Below are positions 16,762 through 26,297 of a stretch of DNA of 64,000 nt, one piece after another. The notes under the pieces are model-generated. The model was not told the DNA's origin. It made no database searches and saw nothing but the letters and a program-made list of their open reading frames with translations. Each line of letters begins with the position of its first letter. Positions within the stretch are counted from its first letter, which is position 1. The DNA comes from Kribbella catacumbae DSM 19601. GTDB taxonomy: Bacteria > Actinomycetota > Actinomycetes > Propionibacteriales > Kribbellaceae. A program made the position numbers and the translations under genes. The stretch is taken from NCBI RefSeq assembly GCF_000372465.1, contig NZ_AQUZ01000010.1, positions 1 to 64,000 of the forward strand, in the 5' to 3' direction.

Positions 16762-18030
16762 ATGACAAGTCGTGCCCTCGCCCCGCCCGCCACCAGCCTG
16801 TGGCGTGACCGCCGGTTCCGGACGTTCTGGTCCGCCCAGGGCGTCTCGGAGTTCGGCGACCGGATCAGCGAGCTCGCCCTGCCGCTGATCGCGGTGACGC
16901 TGCTGAACGCCTCCCCCAGCCAGGTCGGCTTTCTGACCGCCGCGGTGTGGCTGCCGAACCTCGCTTCGCTGTTCATCGGCACCTGGGTCGATCAGCATCG
17001 CGACAAGCGTCCGTTGATGATCGCGGCCGATCTGAGCCGTACCGCGCTGCTGTTGTCGCTGCCGGCGGCGTACTGGCTCGACGTGCTGAGTCTCGGCCAC
17101 CTGTACGCGATCGCGATTCTGGCCGGTACTGCGCACGTCGTTTTCAACACGGCATACGCGTCCTTCTTCGTGCGGCTGGTCAGCCGGGAGCAGTACCTGG
17201 AGGCGGGCAGCAAGCTGTCGGCGACAAGGTCGATCTCCTTCATGGCCGGCCCGGCCGTTGGCGGTCTGCTGATTCAGTGGCTGACGGCACCCATCGCACT
17301 CATCGTCGATGCGTTGTCGTTCGCGTTCTCCGCGGTACAGGTGAGCCGGCTGAAGGTCGCGCCGGGGGACGCCGATGGCGGTGAAGAGTCGTTGCTGTTC
17401 AGGGCACGAGCGGGGATGCGGTACCTGTTGCGGCATCCGTATCTGCGGGTGAGCCTGGGCTGCGCGACCACCGTGAACTTCTTCACCATGATCGGGATGG
17501 CGTTGCTGGTGCTGTTCGCCAGTCGCAACCTGGGCCTGCCCGCTGGCGTCATCGGCATCGCCCTCGGGATCGGCGCGTCCGGCGGGCTGATCGGAGCACT
17601 CGCCGCCAAACCGCTCGCCGAGCTGATCGGCGCCGGCCGGCTGATCGCGATCGGCTCCGTCGTTTTCCCTGCGTCACTGGGGATCGTGGCTGTGGCCGAC
17701 GGACCGGTCTGGATGCGGGCGGGCATCCTTGCCGCTGCGGAGTTCGTGGGTGCGTTCGCGGTCATGTGCTTCGACGTACCGCTGAACTCGCTGCAGGCGG
17801 CGGTGATTCACGACCACATGCGAAGCCGGGTGGCCGGTGCGTTCAGCAGCATCAACTACGGCGTACGGCCGCTCGGCGCGTTGGTTGGTGGCCTCCTCGG
17901 TACCTGGCTCGGTGTCCGGGAGACCTTGCTGATCTCCGCCGCCGGCGGCCTGTTCGCCGTACTCTGGCTGGTCCGCTCCCCCATCATCCACACCCACGAC
18001 CTGGCGGGCCTGGAACCTCCGGCGATGTAG
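16762..18030 (+). CDS. MFS transporter, DHA3-like efflux type
   Basis: This 422-residue protein has about twelve membrane helices. It starts with the typical segment SLWRDRRFRTFWSAQGVSEFGD and has the loop 2-3 motif GTWVDQHRDKRPLM, which resembles the MFS motif A (GxxxDRxxRR). The central region FVRLVSREQYLEAGSKLSATRS and the second half (YGVRPLGALVGGLLG) are typical of the macrolide/drug-efflux MFS group. It is cotranscribed with an ArsR-type regulator. Efflux of a small toxic compound is the likely role; the substrate is unknown. A strongly repeated intergenic region follows it. Confidence 0.85.
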   Translation: MTSRALAPPATSLWRDRRFRTFWSAQGVSEFGDRISELALPLIAVTLLNASPSQVGFLTAAVWLPNLASLFIGTWVDQHRDKRPLMIAADLSRTALLLSLPAAYWLDVLSLGHLYAIAILAGTAHVVFNTAYASFFVRLVSREQYLEAGSKLSATRSISFMAGPAVGGLLIQWLTAPIALIVDALSFAFSAVQVSRLKVAPGDADGGEESLLFRARAGMRYLLRHPYLRVSLGCATTVNFFTMIGMALLVLFASRNLGLPAGVIGIALGIGASGGLIGALAAKPLAELIGAGRLIAIGSVVFPASLGIVAVADGPVWMRAGILAAAEFVGAFAVMCFDVPLNSLQAAVIHDHMRSRVAGAFSSINYGVRPLGALVGGLLGTWLGVRETLLISAAGGLFAVLWLVRSPIIHTHDLAGLEPPAM

Positions 18031-18070
18031 TTATTCGCCATCGACGTCGGTGAATCCCGTGACGACGACG

Positions 18071-18132
18071 CAGGAGCGGCGTGCTGGGGTGGGTGGGTCG
18101 AGCCTCGACGGAGGAGGGGCGATGCGGGATCG
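18071..18132. repeat. 62-bp direct repeat, copy 1
   Basis: This copy matches 18322-18383 at 61 of 62 positions (one G/C difference near the start). The sequence includes GGGTGGGTGGGTCGAGCCTC and ends GATGCGGGATCG. The two copies flank a 22-bp inverted repeat in the gap between convergent genes. Confidence 0.95.
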
Positions 18133-18208
18133 CCATACCCGCAGCCGGTCACCGACGGCCACCGCCGCTGCTCTTCCGGCCGCGCACGCCATCATGGGCC
18201 GCGGGACT

Positions 18209-18296
18209 GTCCCGACCGACAGGACATAGTCCCCGAATCGGTCCGGGCAAGCGTTTGCGCGGCCCGATAATCGCACTATGTCCTGTCGGTCGGGAC
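18209..18296. repeat. 22-bp perfect inverted repeat between direct repeats
   Basis: Arms at 18209-18230 and 18275-18296 are exact complements (core CCCGACCGACAGGACATAGT), with a 44-bp centre. The structure lies between the convergent MFS and marR genes and inside a pair of 62-bp direct repeats. It could end transcription from both sides, but arm length and flanking repeats also fit a small mobile element. Confidence 0.9.
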
Positions 18297-18321
18297 GGCA
18301 TCCGCGACTCGCTCACCTCAT

Positions 18322-18383
18322 CAGGAGCGGCGTCCTGGGGTGGGTGGGTCGAGCCTCGACGGAGGAGGGGCGATGCGGGATCG
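18322..18383. repeat. 62-bp direct repeat, copy 2
   Basis: Second copy of the 18071-18132 repeat. It ends 3 bp before the stop codon of the marR gene. Confidence 0.95.
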
Positions 18384-18386
18384 GGG

Positions 18387-18854
18387 CTAGCTCAGGTCCA
18401 GGTTCAAGCGGGTGAGCAGTCGGGCCAGGTCTGACAGGTCTTGGGGTTCCCAGCGGTCGAGGATTGCTCGGAATTCTGCCTGGCGTTGGGAGCGCATGGC
18501 GCCGAAGCGGGTGGCTCCGGAATCGGTTAGGCGGAGTAGGCGGGCTCGGCCGTCGTCTGGGTCGCCTACTCGTTCGATCAGGCCGAGGGTTTCCAGCTGG
18601 GTGAGGCCTCGGCTGACGGTGGATTTGTCGAGGCCTAATGCCTGCGCCACATCCGACGCGCGGACGCCGGGGCGGCTTCCCGTGGTGCCCAGGTCGATCT
18701 GGGAGATCAGGGCGTAGCCGGCGGCGTCCATTTCTGGGTGGACTCGGCGGGCCAGTTGCATCTGGGCGGAGCGGGAGCGGCGGAAGAGGTTCGAAAGCTG
18801 GTGCTCGACGTCGGCGACCAGCTGCGGGTTGTCCTGCGCCACCAGGTCGTTCAT
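18387..18854 (-). CDS. MarR-family transcriptional regulator
   Basis: This 155-residue protein has the MarR layout: helical dimer region, winged helix with [50 protein letters not shown], and a C-terminal helix pair. The wing residues [10 protein letters not shown] are typical. Its ATG overlaps the end of hisF by 4 bp (18851-18854), so it is translated as the last gene of the hisF unit. That coupling is odd for a regulator. Its target is not evident; a nearby self-operator is not expected because it has no separate promoter region. Confidence 0.88.
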   Translation of the reverse strand: MNDLVAQDNPQLVADVEHQLSNLFRRSRSAQMQLARRVHPEMDAAGYALISQIDLGTTGSRPGVRASDVAQALGLDKSTVSRGLTQLETLGLIERVGDPDDGRARLLRLTDSGATRFGAMRSQRQAEFRAILDRWEPQDLSDLARLLTRLNLDLS

Positions 18855-19612
18855 CGGACCACGATGCCGGCGTCGCGTAGAGCCTTCTTCACATCGGCGA
18901 TCCGCAGTTCACCGAAGTGGAAGACACTCGCAGCCAGTACTGCGTCCGCGCCCGCCTCGACAGCCGGCGGGAAGTGCTCGGGTAGCCCGGCTCCCCCGCT
19001 GGCGATCAGCGGTACGTCGACCACCGCGCGGACCGCCCGGATCAGCTCCAGGTCGAAGCCCTTTTTGGTGCCATCGGCATCCATCGAGTTGAGCAGGATC
19101 TCCCCGGCGCCGAGCTCGGCACCCCGTCGCGCCCACTCGATCGCATCCAGGCCGGCCGACTTCCGGCCGCCGTGGGTCGTCACCTCGAAGCCGCTCGGCT
19201 GGTCGGCGGATCGGCGTACGTCGAGGGACAGCACCAGCACCTGGTTGCCGAAGCGGTGCGCGATCTCCTTGATCACGTCCGGTCGCGCGATCGCGCCGGT
19301 GTTGATGCCGACCTTGTCCGCGCCGGCCCGCAGCAGCCGGTCCACGTCACCCACCTCGCGCACCCCACCACCGACGGTGAGCGGGATGAACACCTGCTCG
19401 GCCGTCCGCCCGACCACCTCGTACGTCGTCTCGCGCGACCCCGACGACGCGGTGATGTCGAGGAAGGTCAGCTCATCGGCGCCCTCGGCGTCGTACAGCC
19501 GGGCCATCTCGACCGGGTCACCGGCATCGCGCACATCGACGAAGTTGACGCCCTTGACCACCCGGCCCGCGTCGACATCAAGGCAGGGGATCACACGCAC
19601 GGCGAGGCTCAC
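18851..19612 (-). CDS. hisF: imidazole glycerol phosphate synthase cyclase subunit
   Basis: This 253-residue TIM barrel converts PRFAR plus ammonia from HisH to IGP and AICAR in histidine synthesis. Diagnostic segments are [20 protein letters not shown] with the first catalytic Asp, [26 protein letters not shown], the second phosphate site [13 protein letters not shown] and [12 protein letters not shown]. The second catalytic Asp is in [14 protein letters not shown]. The start is GTG at 19612, with TACGCT 7 nt upstream, a leaderless pattern, so hisF has its own promoter. hisA lies about 6.7 kb upstream on the same strand; a five-gene lipid-type block separates them. Confidence 0.97.
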   Translation of the reverse strand: MSLAVRVIPCLDVDAGRVVKGVNFVDVRDAGDPVEMARLYDAEGADELTFLDITASSGSRETTYEVVGRTAEQVFIPLTVGGGVREVGDVDRLLRAGADKVGINTGAIARPDVIKEIAHRFGNQVLVLSLDVRRSADQPSGFEVTTHGGRKSAGLDAIEWARRGAELGAGEILLNSMDADGTKKGFDLELIRAVRAVVDVPLIASGGAGLPEHFPPAVEAGADAVLAASVFHFGELRIADVKKALRDAGIVVR

Positions 19613-19619
19613 ACAGCCA

Positions 19620-19625
19620 AGCGTA
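19620..19625 (-). promoter_or_regulatory. -10 box TACGCT, leaderless hisF start
   Basis: On the minus strand TACGCT lies 7 nt before the hisF GTG. It indicates that hisF is transcribed separately from the operon upstream. Confidence 0.5.
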
Positions 19626-19667
19626 CCGAGCCGGGGATCCCGGCCCCGTACGCCGGTCCGTCCATTC

Positions 19668-20264
19668 TCAGAGCAAGGTCGTCACGATCGGCCAGGCGAT
19701 CAGGACGCCGACGGCCACGGCGCCCACCAACACCGCCGTGTATATCACCGGGCGTTGCTTGAACGCCGGGTCGACGCCGAACTCGCGGAGCAGTTCGAGT
19801 TGACCGGCCGACGGCCGGCGTTCGAGCGCAACCCGATCATCGGCGACGGCGGCGACCACCTGATCGAGGACGCCCTGCCCCCAGAGCCAGTGCGCGGCCC
19901 CCAACCGCGAGCCGTCCGCGGCGACGAGCATCAGCACACCGCCGGGCAACGAACCTCGTAGCCGGTCGATCGCGATCATCCGCACCAACTGCGAACGGTT
20001 CAAGACCGCCGACCGCCGTGAGGCGTTGATGTAGGCAACTGTCTCGCTGCCGACCAAGATCCGGGTACGCCGGAAGGTCCGCGCGAACACGGCGGCGATC
20101 ACCAGCACCAATACTGAGAACAGCACCGCCGCGGCGACCCAGCTGATCGCCCAGGTCGCCAACGAGCAGCACAAGGCGGCAGCGAGCACCCCGTACGAGC
20201 CCGCCAGCACCCAGAACGGCAACCCGGCCAAATCGAGCCGCGGCCGGAACTCCAAGGGTGTCAC
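19668..20264 (-). CDS. PH-like membrane protein, end of lipid-type operon
   Basis: This 198-residue protein has a hydrophobic hairpin near its N-terminus (about 15-65: [17 protein letters not shown], then [18 protein letters not shown]), a soluble beta-rich middle ([30 protein letters not shown]) and a C-terminal helix ([17 protein letters not shown]). The arrangement resembles bacterial PH-like/DUF membrane proteins; I do not recognise a named family. The start is GTG at 20264, overlapping the acyltransferase stop (GTGA). Coupling suggests that it serves the same membrane process as the upstream enzymes. No catalytic motif is visible. Confidence 0.6.
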   Translation of the reverse strand: MTPLEFRPRLDLAGLPFWVLAGSYGVLAAALCCSLATWAISWVAAAVLFSVLVLVIAAVFARTFRRTRILVGSETVAYINASRRSAVLNRSQLVRMIAIDRLRGSLPGGVLMLVAADGSRLGAAHWLWGQGVLDQVVAAVADDRVALERRPSAGQLELLREFGVDPAFKQRPVIYTAVLVGAVAVGVLIAWPIVTTLL

Positions 20265-21193
20265 TTCCAGGCTCGGTGTTTCTGGGCGGAGGACTTGATG
20301 GGGGTGGTGGATTCCCAGACTCGGCGCCAGCGGGCTGCGTCGGGGCCGGACTGGGACGGGGATGCGCCCGTGGCGACTCGGCGGCGGGCTTCCCACCAGG
20401 TGGTCGACTCTTCGTCGAGCAGGGCCGACACGGCCGCGGAGATGCGGGGCGCGAAGTCGCGGGCGCTTTCGCCCTCGGCCGGGTACAGCGGGTCGCCGTA
20501 CCGTACTGCGACAGTCGGGCGACCGGGCACCGGCCAGCCACGGCCACGCGGCATCGCGGCGAACGAACCCTTGATGCCAACCGGCACCACCGGTACGCCG
20601 TGCTCGACCGCGATGTACGCCGCGCCCATCCGGAAGCGCTCCATCCACCCGTCGGGTGAACGCGTGCCCTCGGGGAAGACGACCACGTTCCAGCCGTCGT
20701 CCAGCAGGTCGCCCGGCGTCGAGCTGAGCTTGCCGCCCCGGCGCTCGATCGGGAACGTGTTGAACACGATCGCCGACGCGGTCGCCCGCCACCAGGTGTC
20801 GAAGAAGTAGTCGGCAGCCGCGGCGACAGCGGTCTTGCGGCGCATGTCGTCCGGCAGCGTGCAGAGCACCAGCGGCGTGTCCAGGTGCGACGAGTGGTTC
20901 GCCACGATGACCGCCGGCCCGTTCACCTTCCGCAGCGAGTCGATCCCGCTGACCTGCGGGTTCACCTCGAACCGCAGGACCGAGTTGAGCGCGCCCTTCT
21001 GCAGTACCTCGCGGACCGCGATCGCCGCCGGCGTGCGGGCCCACTTGGTCGGGAAGACCGAGGACTCCTTCTTGATCACGTACGGCTCGGCCGACCGCGG
21101 TACCTGCGGCCGCCGGCCCCAGCGCCAGCCCCGGGCCACCACCCGGACGTCCCGCGCGGTGTCCCGGCTGAACTTGACCAGGTTCGTCCCCAT
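20261..21193 (-). CDS. PlsC-like 1-acyl-glycerol-3-phosphate-type acyltransferase
   Basis: This 310-residue protein carries the acyltransferase blocks NHSSHLDTPLVL (HX4D, catalytic His/Asp), FNTFPIERRGG, VVVFPEGTRSPDGWM (substrate site) and VPVVPVGIKGSF. The enzyme should transfer an acyl chain to a hydroxyl on a glycerol-phosphate or similar acceptor at the membrane. ATG 21193 shares a base with the stop of the LarA-like gene (TGATG); frames extending further upstream are Arg/Pro-rich shadows. The C-terminus has a long helical tail. In this operon the acceptor may be the product of the reductase, dehydrogenase and LarA-like steps, which is inference. Confidence 0.88.
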   Translation of the reverse strand: MGTNLVKFSRDTARDVRVVARGWRWGRRPQVPRSAEPYVIKKESSVFPTKWARTPAAIAVREVLQKGALNSVLRFEVNPQVSGIDSLRKVNGPAVIVANHSSHLDTPLVLCTLPDDMRRKTAVAAAADYFFDTWWRATASAIVFNTFPIERRGGKLSSTPGDLLDDGWNVVVFPEGTRSPDGWMERFRMGAAYIAVEHGVPVVPVGIKGSFAAMPRGRGWPVPGRPTVAVRYGDPLYPAEGESARDFAPRISAAVSALLDEESTTWWEARRRVATGASPSQSGPDAARWRRVWESTTPIKSSAQKHRAWK

Positions 21194-22773
21194 CAGCGGA
21201 CGTCCGCGAGCAGGTGCGGCGGGTTGTGCAGGTAGGTGATCGACGGCGACCGGCCGACCGAGTGGCTGACCATCTCGAGCGCGTCCTGCAGCGTCGAGGC
21301 GGACCGGAAGCCCATCCGCTCGACCGTCTTGCGGTTCCCGCCGACCCAGACGATGTCGCCGCAGTGGTCCAGCGCGTGAGAGATCCAGTACCACATGTAG
21401 AACGGGTGCACGCCGTGGTACGCGTACGACGTCCGGTACAGGTGGATGTACCACGGATCCTCGGCGTACTGCTTCTCGAACTTCGCCTCGATGGTGGCCG
21501 GGTCGGTCGACTCCGACAGCACCTCCTCGAAGAAGTCCACGTACGACGGGTGGTGCAGCTGGCTGAACTCGTAGTCCACCGGGTGGTACAGGATCACCGC
21601 GCCGTCCTTGCGGACGATCGGGTTGCCCCGGTAGGAGTTGAAGTAGTAGCCCAGTCCCATACAGGCGGCCAGGATCGGGTTCATCACCGAGTTCACGTTG
21701 TACGGGCCGACGAACGGCACGCCCATGATCGCGACGTCGGACTGCCCCTGTACTTCGACCAGGTGCTGCTTGTGCACGTTCTCGATCGTCTTCTCGTGCA
21801 CCGGCTCGATCGCGCCCGCGTGGATCCCGGTCAGGCCGTAGTTCGACCGGACGTCGGTGAAGATCTTGTGCCGTACCTTGGCCGGGGCCAGGTCGAGGCC
21901 GCGCTTGGTGGCCAGCATCGAGGCCTGGTCCTTGATCGACCACTCCCACTCGCGCTTCTGCAGGAACTCCAGCGGGCCGCCGAAGATGTCGTTGTTCAGC
22001 GTGGTCTCGATCTGGAAGACCTTGACGTGCTCGGTCAGCACCGCGCCCATCCGCCAGGCCGAGTGGTGCATCTTCGAGGCCTTGTGGTCCATGAAGGACC
22101 GCGAGTGGATCATCGTGTGGCTGTTGTGGTGGTGCTTCAGCGACTTGTACGACGCCAGCCCGATCGACGTCGACTTGTGGCCGCCGTCCATCGCCACCAG
22201 GTTCACGTTCACGTAGACCAGCAGGTCGGACTCGGCCGCCCGCTTGGAGATCTCGACGTCCTCGCCGTGCTTGGTCTGGCCCAGGTGGGTCAGGTTCTCA
22301 GCGTCCTCGGCGTCGAAGTTGTAGAGCTTGCCGTCGGGGAAGAACGACCGGAAGACGCGCTCGCCGACGATGTCGCGCAGCTCGTTCGGGGTGAGCCGGC
22401 GGTGCAGCGCGTTCGCGGAGATCAGCTCGACGTCGTCGACACCGGCGTCGGCGGCCATCGTCAGGACGGCCTCGATCACCCGCTGACGGATGTCCGGCTT
22501 CTTCATCGGCGGCAGCGGCAGCGAGATGTCGTCGAACGCGATGGTCAGCCGCATCCCTGCGCGCAGCAGTTCCGGCAGGGGCTCGGAGTCGATCGGATTC
22601 AGCAGCGCGTTCTGGATCGCCTCCTCCACGTCCCGGACCGGCGGCAGCGCCTCCGGCGGGTACACCACCCGGGTACCGAGCGGGAACCGCTCCAGCAGGA
22701 AGCCCTCACCGTTGTGCACGAGCAGCGGCGGCGTCCGGTCGTCCACCTCAAGCACAAACCCTGGCCGAGACAT
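21193..22773 (-). CDS. LarA-like (DUF2088) nickel-racemase-family protein
   Basis: This 526-residue protein resembles lactate racemase LarA and its DUF2088 relatives. FDDISLPLPPMKKPDIRQRV matches the N-terminal substrate region, SANALHRRLTPNELRDIVG carries the His of the HRxxT block, and DGGHKSTSIGLASYKS matches the Lys-bearing loop that anchors the pincer cofactor. KHHHNSH supplies further His. The His of the EPH segment that I recall before that loop in LarA is not evident, so cofactor use is uncertain. The protein is about 100 residues longer than LarA. GAGAGG lies 7 nt before ATG 22773. No larB, larC or larE is in the window. Reaction unknown; C2 epimerisation or proton transfer on a hydroxyacyl compound is plausible. 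Confidence 0.72.
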   Translation of the reverse strand: MSRPGFVLEVDDRTPPLLVHNGEGFLLERFPLGTRVVYPPEALPPVRDVEEAIQNALLNPIDSEPLPELLRAGMRLTIAFDDISLPLPPMKKPDIRQRVIEAVLTMAADAGVDDVELISANALHRRLTPNELRDIVGERVFRSFFPDGKLYNFDAEDAENLTHLGQTKHGEDVEISKRAAESDLLVYVNVNLVAMDGGHKSTSIGLASYKSLKHHHNSHTMIHSRSFMDHKASKMHHSAWRMGAVLTEHVKVFQIETTLNNDIFGGPLEFLQKREWEWSIKDQASMLATKRGLDLAPAKVRHKIFTDVRSNYGLTGIHAGAIEPVHEKTIENVHKQHLVEVQGQSDVAIMGVPFVGPYNVNSVMNPILAACMGLGYYFNSYRGNPIVRKDGAVILYHPVDYEFSQLHHPSYVDFFEEVLSESTDPATIEAKFEKQYAEDPWYIHLYRTSYAYHGVHPFYMWYWISHALDHCGDIVWVGGNRKTVERMGFRSASTLQDALEMVSHSVGRSPSITYLHNPPHLLADVR

Positions 22774-22812
22774 GTCAGAACCTCTCTCGTCGTACGTTCA
22801 ACGGGCCCGTCA

Positions 22813-24009
22813 TCAGGAAGCCCTCACATCGAAGGCGACCTTGACGGTCCCCAGGCGGCCGGCGGACTGCGCGTGGTCCAGCGCCTCACGCCACCGATAC
22901 AGCGGATAACGCGCCCCGACGATCCCGTCCAGCGGGGCCTTCGCGGCGATCTCGAGTGCGGTCTCGAAGGCGGGGCGCTCGTTCGGCTCCTCCCGCGAGG
23001 ACGCGTACGTGCCGGTCAGCTCCAGCTCACGGAACCACACCGGCGACAGGTCCGCACCCGTTGACGGCATGCCGGACAGAACCACCCGGCCACCAGCCTT
23101 GGTGACTCGGAGCACGGTGTCGATCGAGTCCTTGCTGCCGACCGCGTCGACGGCGATGTCCACACCGCCGAGCAGGAACTCCTTGGCCATCTCCGGCTTC
23201 AGCCGGAAGGCGCCCGTGGCCCGGCGTACGCCGCGGAAGACCTCGTCGGGCGCGACCACATCGCTCGCACCGAACGCCCGGGCCAGCTCACGCTGCTTGG
23301 CGTGCTTGGCCACGACGGTGATCCGGCCGGCCTGGGTCAGCTCGCGCAGCGCGAGCGTCGCGAACAGCCCGACCGCGCCGGCGCCGCTGACCAGTACCGA
23401 CTGCCCCGGCTCGACCTTCGCCTTGAGCGCGGTGTGCACGGCACACGCCAGCGGCTCGGTCAGCACGGCCCGCTCATCCGAAAGACCATCCGGTACGGCG
23501 TACAGCTGGCTGCGGTGCGCGACCATGACGTTGCCCCAGCCGCCACCGGTGTCCTGGCAGAAGCCGGTCTGGAGGCCGGGCGCGACGTGGCCGACGGTGA
23601 TCCGGTCGCAACGGTTCGTGTGGCCGGATACGCAGCCCTCGCAGGGCTCGACGCCACGCGCGGCGCAGGTGAGGACCGAGTCCATCACGACGCGAGTGCC
23701 CTTGGGCAGGTCCTCGCAGTCCTCCAGCAGCACCCCGACGATCTCGTGGCCGGGCACGAACGGCATCGACACCATCGCCGAGAAGTACAGCTTGGTGTGG
23801 CCGGTGACCATGCCGAGGTCGGAGCCGCAGATGCCGGACAGGATCGGCCGGATCTTCGCCCAGCCGTCCCGGTCGGACCTGGGCTCGTCGATCGTGACGA
23901 GTCGCAGCGGCGCGGCCGGGCCGGTCAGGATGCCCGGGATCCGGCTGCCCATCGCCTTCGCGGCCAGGTACTTGGCCGGCGAGCGGTACATCTCGAGCGC
24001 GAGCATCAT
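22813..24009 (-). CDS. zinc-dependent medium-chain dehydrogenase
   Basis: This 398-residue protein is a medium-chain (alcohol/threonine/sorbitol type) dehydrogenase. The catalytic zinc site is visible in GICGSDLGMVTGH and MPFVPGHEIVGVL, a cysteine-rich structural zinc loop around TCAARGVEPCEGCVSGHTNRC, and the NAD(P) fold in VSGAGAVGLFATLA. The N-terminus has an extra segment (YRSPAKYLAAKAMGSR). The start is ATG 24009, overlapping the stop of the reductase-HAD gene by 4 bp. It should oxidise or reduce an alcohol/carbonyl intermediate shared with its operon partners. The substrate cannot be read from sequence. Confidence 0.88.
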   Translation of the reverse strand: MMLALEMYRSPAKYLAAKAMGSRIPGILTGPAAPLRLVTIDEPRSDRDGWAKIRPILSGICGSDLGMVTGHTKLYFSAMVSMPFVPGHEIVGVLLEDCEDLPKGTRVVMDSVLTCAARGVEPCEGCVSGHTNRCDRITVGHVAPGLQTGFCQDTGGGWGNVMVAHRSQLYAVPDGLSDERAVLTEPLACAVHTALKAKVEPGQSVLVSGAGAVGLFATLALRELTQAGRITVVAKHAKQRELARAFGASDVVAPDEVFRGVRRATGAFRLKPEMAKEFLLGGVDIAVDAVGSKDSIDTVLRVTKAGGRVVLSGMPSTGADLSPVWFRELELTGTYASSREEPNERPAFETALEIAAKAPLDGIVGARYPLYRWREALDHAQSAGRLGTVKVAFDVRAS

Positions 24010-26297
24010 CGGGCACTCACCCCAGGGATCTCCAGACGCGAGGAAGTGGACGGGGTCTTCCAGTCGACGATCTGCCAGCGCGCGGTCCGGGCGGCCCGGA
24101 ACAGCGACACGTCCGGCGAGACGGCGACGGGATTGCCCACGGTGGTCAGCATCGGCAGGTCCGAGTGGCTGTCGGCGTAGGCGTACGACTTGGACAGGTC
24201 GATGTTCGTCCCGCGGGCGCGGTGCTTGATCCACGCGGCCCGCGACTCACCGACCAGCGGCGGCCCGGTCAGGAAGCCGGTGCAGCGGCCCCGGTCGTCG
24301 ACGGCCAGCTCGGCCGCGACGATCTCGTCGAACAACGGCTCCAGCGGCCTGGTCAGCGGCCGGACCGCGCCGGTGATCAGGATGGTCCGGTGACCGGCCG
24401 CCTTGTGCTCGCGGATCCGGCGTACGGCGGCGCCGCTGAGCCGCTCGAGCACGTGCTCGGCCAGTACCTCGTCGACGATCCGGTTCAGCTCCTCCAGATC
24501 GGCGCCCTGGTAGCGGCGGTAGATCGTGCGCAGGAAGGTGCCGCGGTCCTTGCGCTCGGCCGAGATCAGCTTCGGCAGCTTGCGCAGCATCGCGCCGATC
24601 TCACCGACCCGCTGGTGGCTGTCCAGCTCCGGCAACCGCATCCACAGATAGGTCTCGATCACGTTCGACGACAGCAGCGTGCCGTCCATGTCGAAGGCGG
24701 CGATGATCTCGCCCTCGTCGGACGGCTGCACCTTCTTCAGCGTGCCCGCGGTCTCGGCCAGCGCCTTGTTCCGCTTCTTCCGGACGACGTCCAGCCGGCG
24801 CAGCGAGTCCGTCACGCTGGGGCAGTGCACTTCCTGCAGGTAGTGCTGCCAGTCGACGATCGAGGTGTCGCACCAGAACTTCTCCCGGTCGTCCCCCTCG
24901 AGCGCGTTGTGCAGGGCGAGCACGTTGTCGTCGATGAACTGCAGCTCGGCCTGCGCGTACTCGGAGTACAGGTCCATGTAGCGGCGGAGGAAGTCGATCC
25001 GGCGCTTCTGGACGTCGAGTTCGCGCGCGTACTTGCGGGTGCGCTCGCTGCGCGGCACGTGCGTGATGATCTGGTCGGCGATCTTGTGCGCCTTCTCGCC
25101 GTACCGCAGCATGCTCTCGACCGAGTCGCCGCCGGGGAACTTCCAGACCGGCAGCCGGACCGCGCCGCGCTCGCCCAGGTCGAAGGGGTGCTTGGAGAAG
25201 TACGCGCGTACGCCGGCGTACAGCTGCTCGAAGGTCAGCGGGTTCCGGGCGCCGGAGCTGACGTGGTAGTACTCCGGCTTCGACAACTCGGGCTCGGTCG
25301 CCATCACCGCGCAGATCGCGCCGACCACATGGTCGACCGGGATGATCTCGACCACCGAGTCGGGGCTGGCCGGGAACTCCGGCAGCTCGCCGCGGCCGTA
25401 GGCCAGGATCAGCGGCTCGGCCATCTTGAAGCCCTCGATCCAGCCCGGGTACGGGCTCTGCACCGCGGACTCGATGATGGCCGGCCGGACGATCGAGGTC
25501 GGCAGCTTGGCCGCGAACTCCTCGACGACGCGCTCACCGAGCGCCTTGGTGAAGGTGTAGCAGTCGGTCCAGCCGAGGCTGCGAGCGCGCTCGGTGCCGG
25601 TCTCGACAAGCTTCTTGGCGACCCACTCGGTACGCCGGCGCTCGGTGTCGGCCGCCGCGGTCAGGTGACCGGCCCGGCGGTGCAGCTTCTCAGACTCCTT
25701 GCGGAACTTGATCAGCATCGCGGCACTGCGCGAGGCCTCTTCGATCCGGGCCTTCATAGCCATCCCGGCCTCGGCCTCGGTGCGCCAGTCGACGTTGTGC
25801 TCGACCGGTGCCTCGGGGATCGCGCCGCGGCGACGGCCGGCAGTGTAGGCGGTGGAGATGTGCACGTAATGGACCGGGCGCTCGGTCTCGACGATGCGCT
25901 CGAGCAGGCTCTTCGTGCCCAGCACGTTGGTCGTGAACGCCTCGTGGATCGGCGGGTCGAAGGAGACGTCGCCGGCACAGTGCACGACGATGTCGAGATC
26001 CCGCGGCAGCGCCGGTACGTCGGACAGATCGCCTTCGACGACCTCGACCCGGGCGGCGGTCAGCTCGGCGGCGTCGGCGTACGGGGTGCCTTCGCCGTAG
26101 AACGGCTTGAAGATGTCCTTCTTGAGCATCTGCGCCATCCGGTCGGTGCCCTTGAGGGACCCCTTCGGACGGATGATCGCGACCACGGTGGTGTCGGGCA
26201 GATCGCCGATCATCCGGTGCAGCAGGGCCTCACCGACGAATCCGGTGACGCCGGTGACCAGGACCTTCTTGCCTGCCAGCTTGTCGGCAAGACTCAC
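24006..26297 (-). CDS. fatty acyl reductase-like SDR fused to HAD-IB phosphatase
   Basis: This 763-residue fusion has two domains. The N-terminal extended SDR of the fatty acyl-CoA reductase type (about 1-400) shows NAD(P) motif [22 protein letters not shown] and the catalytic YxxxK in [16 protein letters not shown]. The C-terminal HAD-IB domain (about 515-763) shows motif [11 protein letters not shown], motif II LITGAV, Lys in [10 protein letters not shown] and motif [13 protein letters not shown]. The expected products are a fatty aldehyde or alcohol and a dephosphorylated intermediate. GTG at 26297 overlaps the hisA stop (GTGA), so it is read directly after hisA. It begins the five-gene block and sets its lipid character. 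Substrates are inferred from family only. Confidence 0.85.
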   Translation of the reverse strand: MSLADKLAGKKVLVTGVTGFVGEALLHRMIGDLPDTTVVAIIRPKGSLKGTDRMAQMLKKDIFKPFYGEGTPYADAAELTAARVEVVEGDLSDVPALPRDLDIVVHCAGDVSFDPPIHEAFTTNVLGTKSLLERIVETERPVHYVHISTAYTAGRRRGAIPEAPVEHNVDWRTEAEAGMAMKARIEEASRSAAMLIKFRKESEKLHRRAGHLTAAADTERRRTEWVAKKLVETGTERARSLGWTDCYTFTKALGERVVEEFAAKLPTSIVRPAIIESAVQSPYPGWIEGFKMAEPLILAYGRGELPEFPASPDSVVEIIPVDHVVGAICAVMATEPELSKPEYYHVSSGARNPLTFEQLYAGVRAYFSKHPFDLGERGAVRLPVWKFPGGDSVESMLRYGEKAHKIADQIITHVPRSERTRKYARELDVQKRRIDFLRRYMDLYSEYAQAELQFIDDNVLALHNALEGDDREKFWCDTSIVDWQHYLQEVHCPSVTDSLRRLDVVRKKRNKALAETAGTLKKVQPSDEGEIIAAFDMDGTLLSSNVIETYLWMRLPELDSHQRVGEIGAMLRKLPKLISAERKDRGTFLRTIYRRYQGADLEELNRIVDEVLAEHVLERLSGAAVRRIREHKAAGHRTILITGAVRPLTRPLEPLFDEIVAAELAVDDRGRCTGFLTGPPLVGESRAAWIKHRARGTNIDLSKSYAYADSHSDLPMLTTVGNPVAVSPDVSLFRAARTARWQIVDWKTPSTSSRLEIPGVSAR

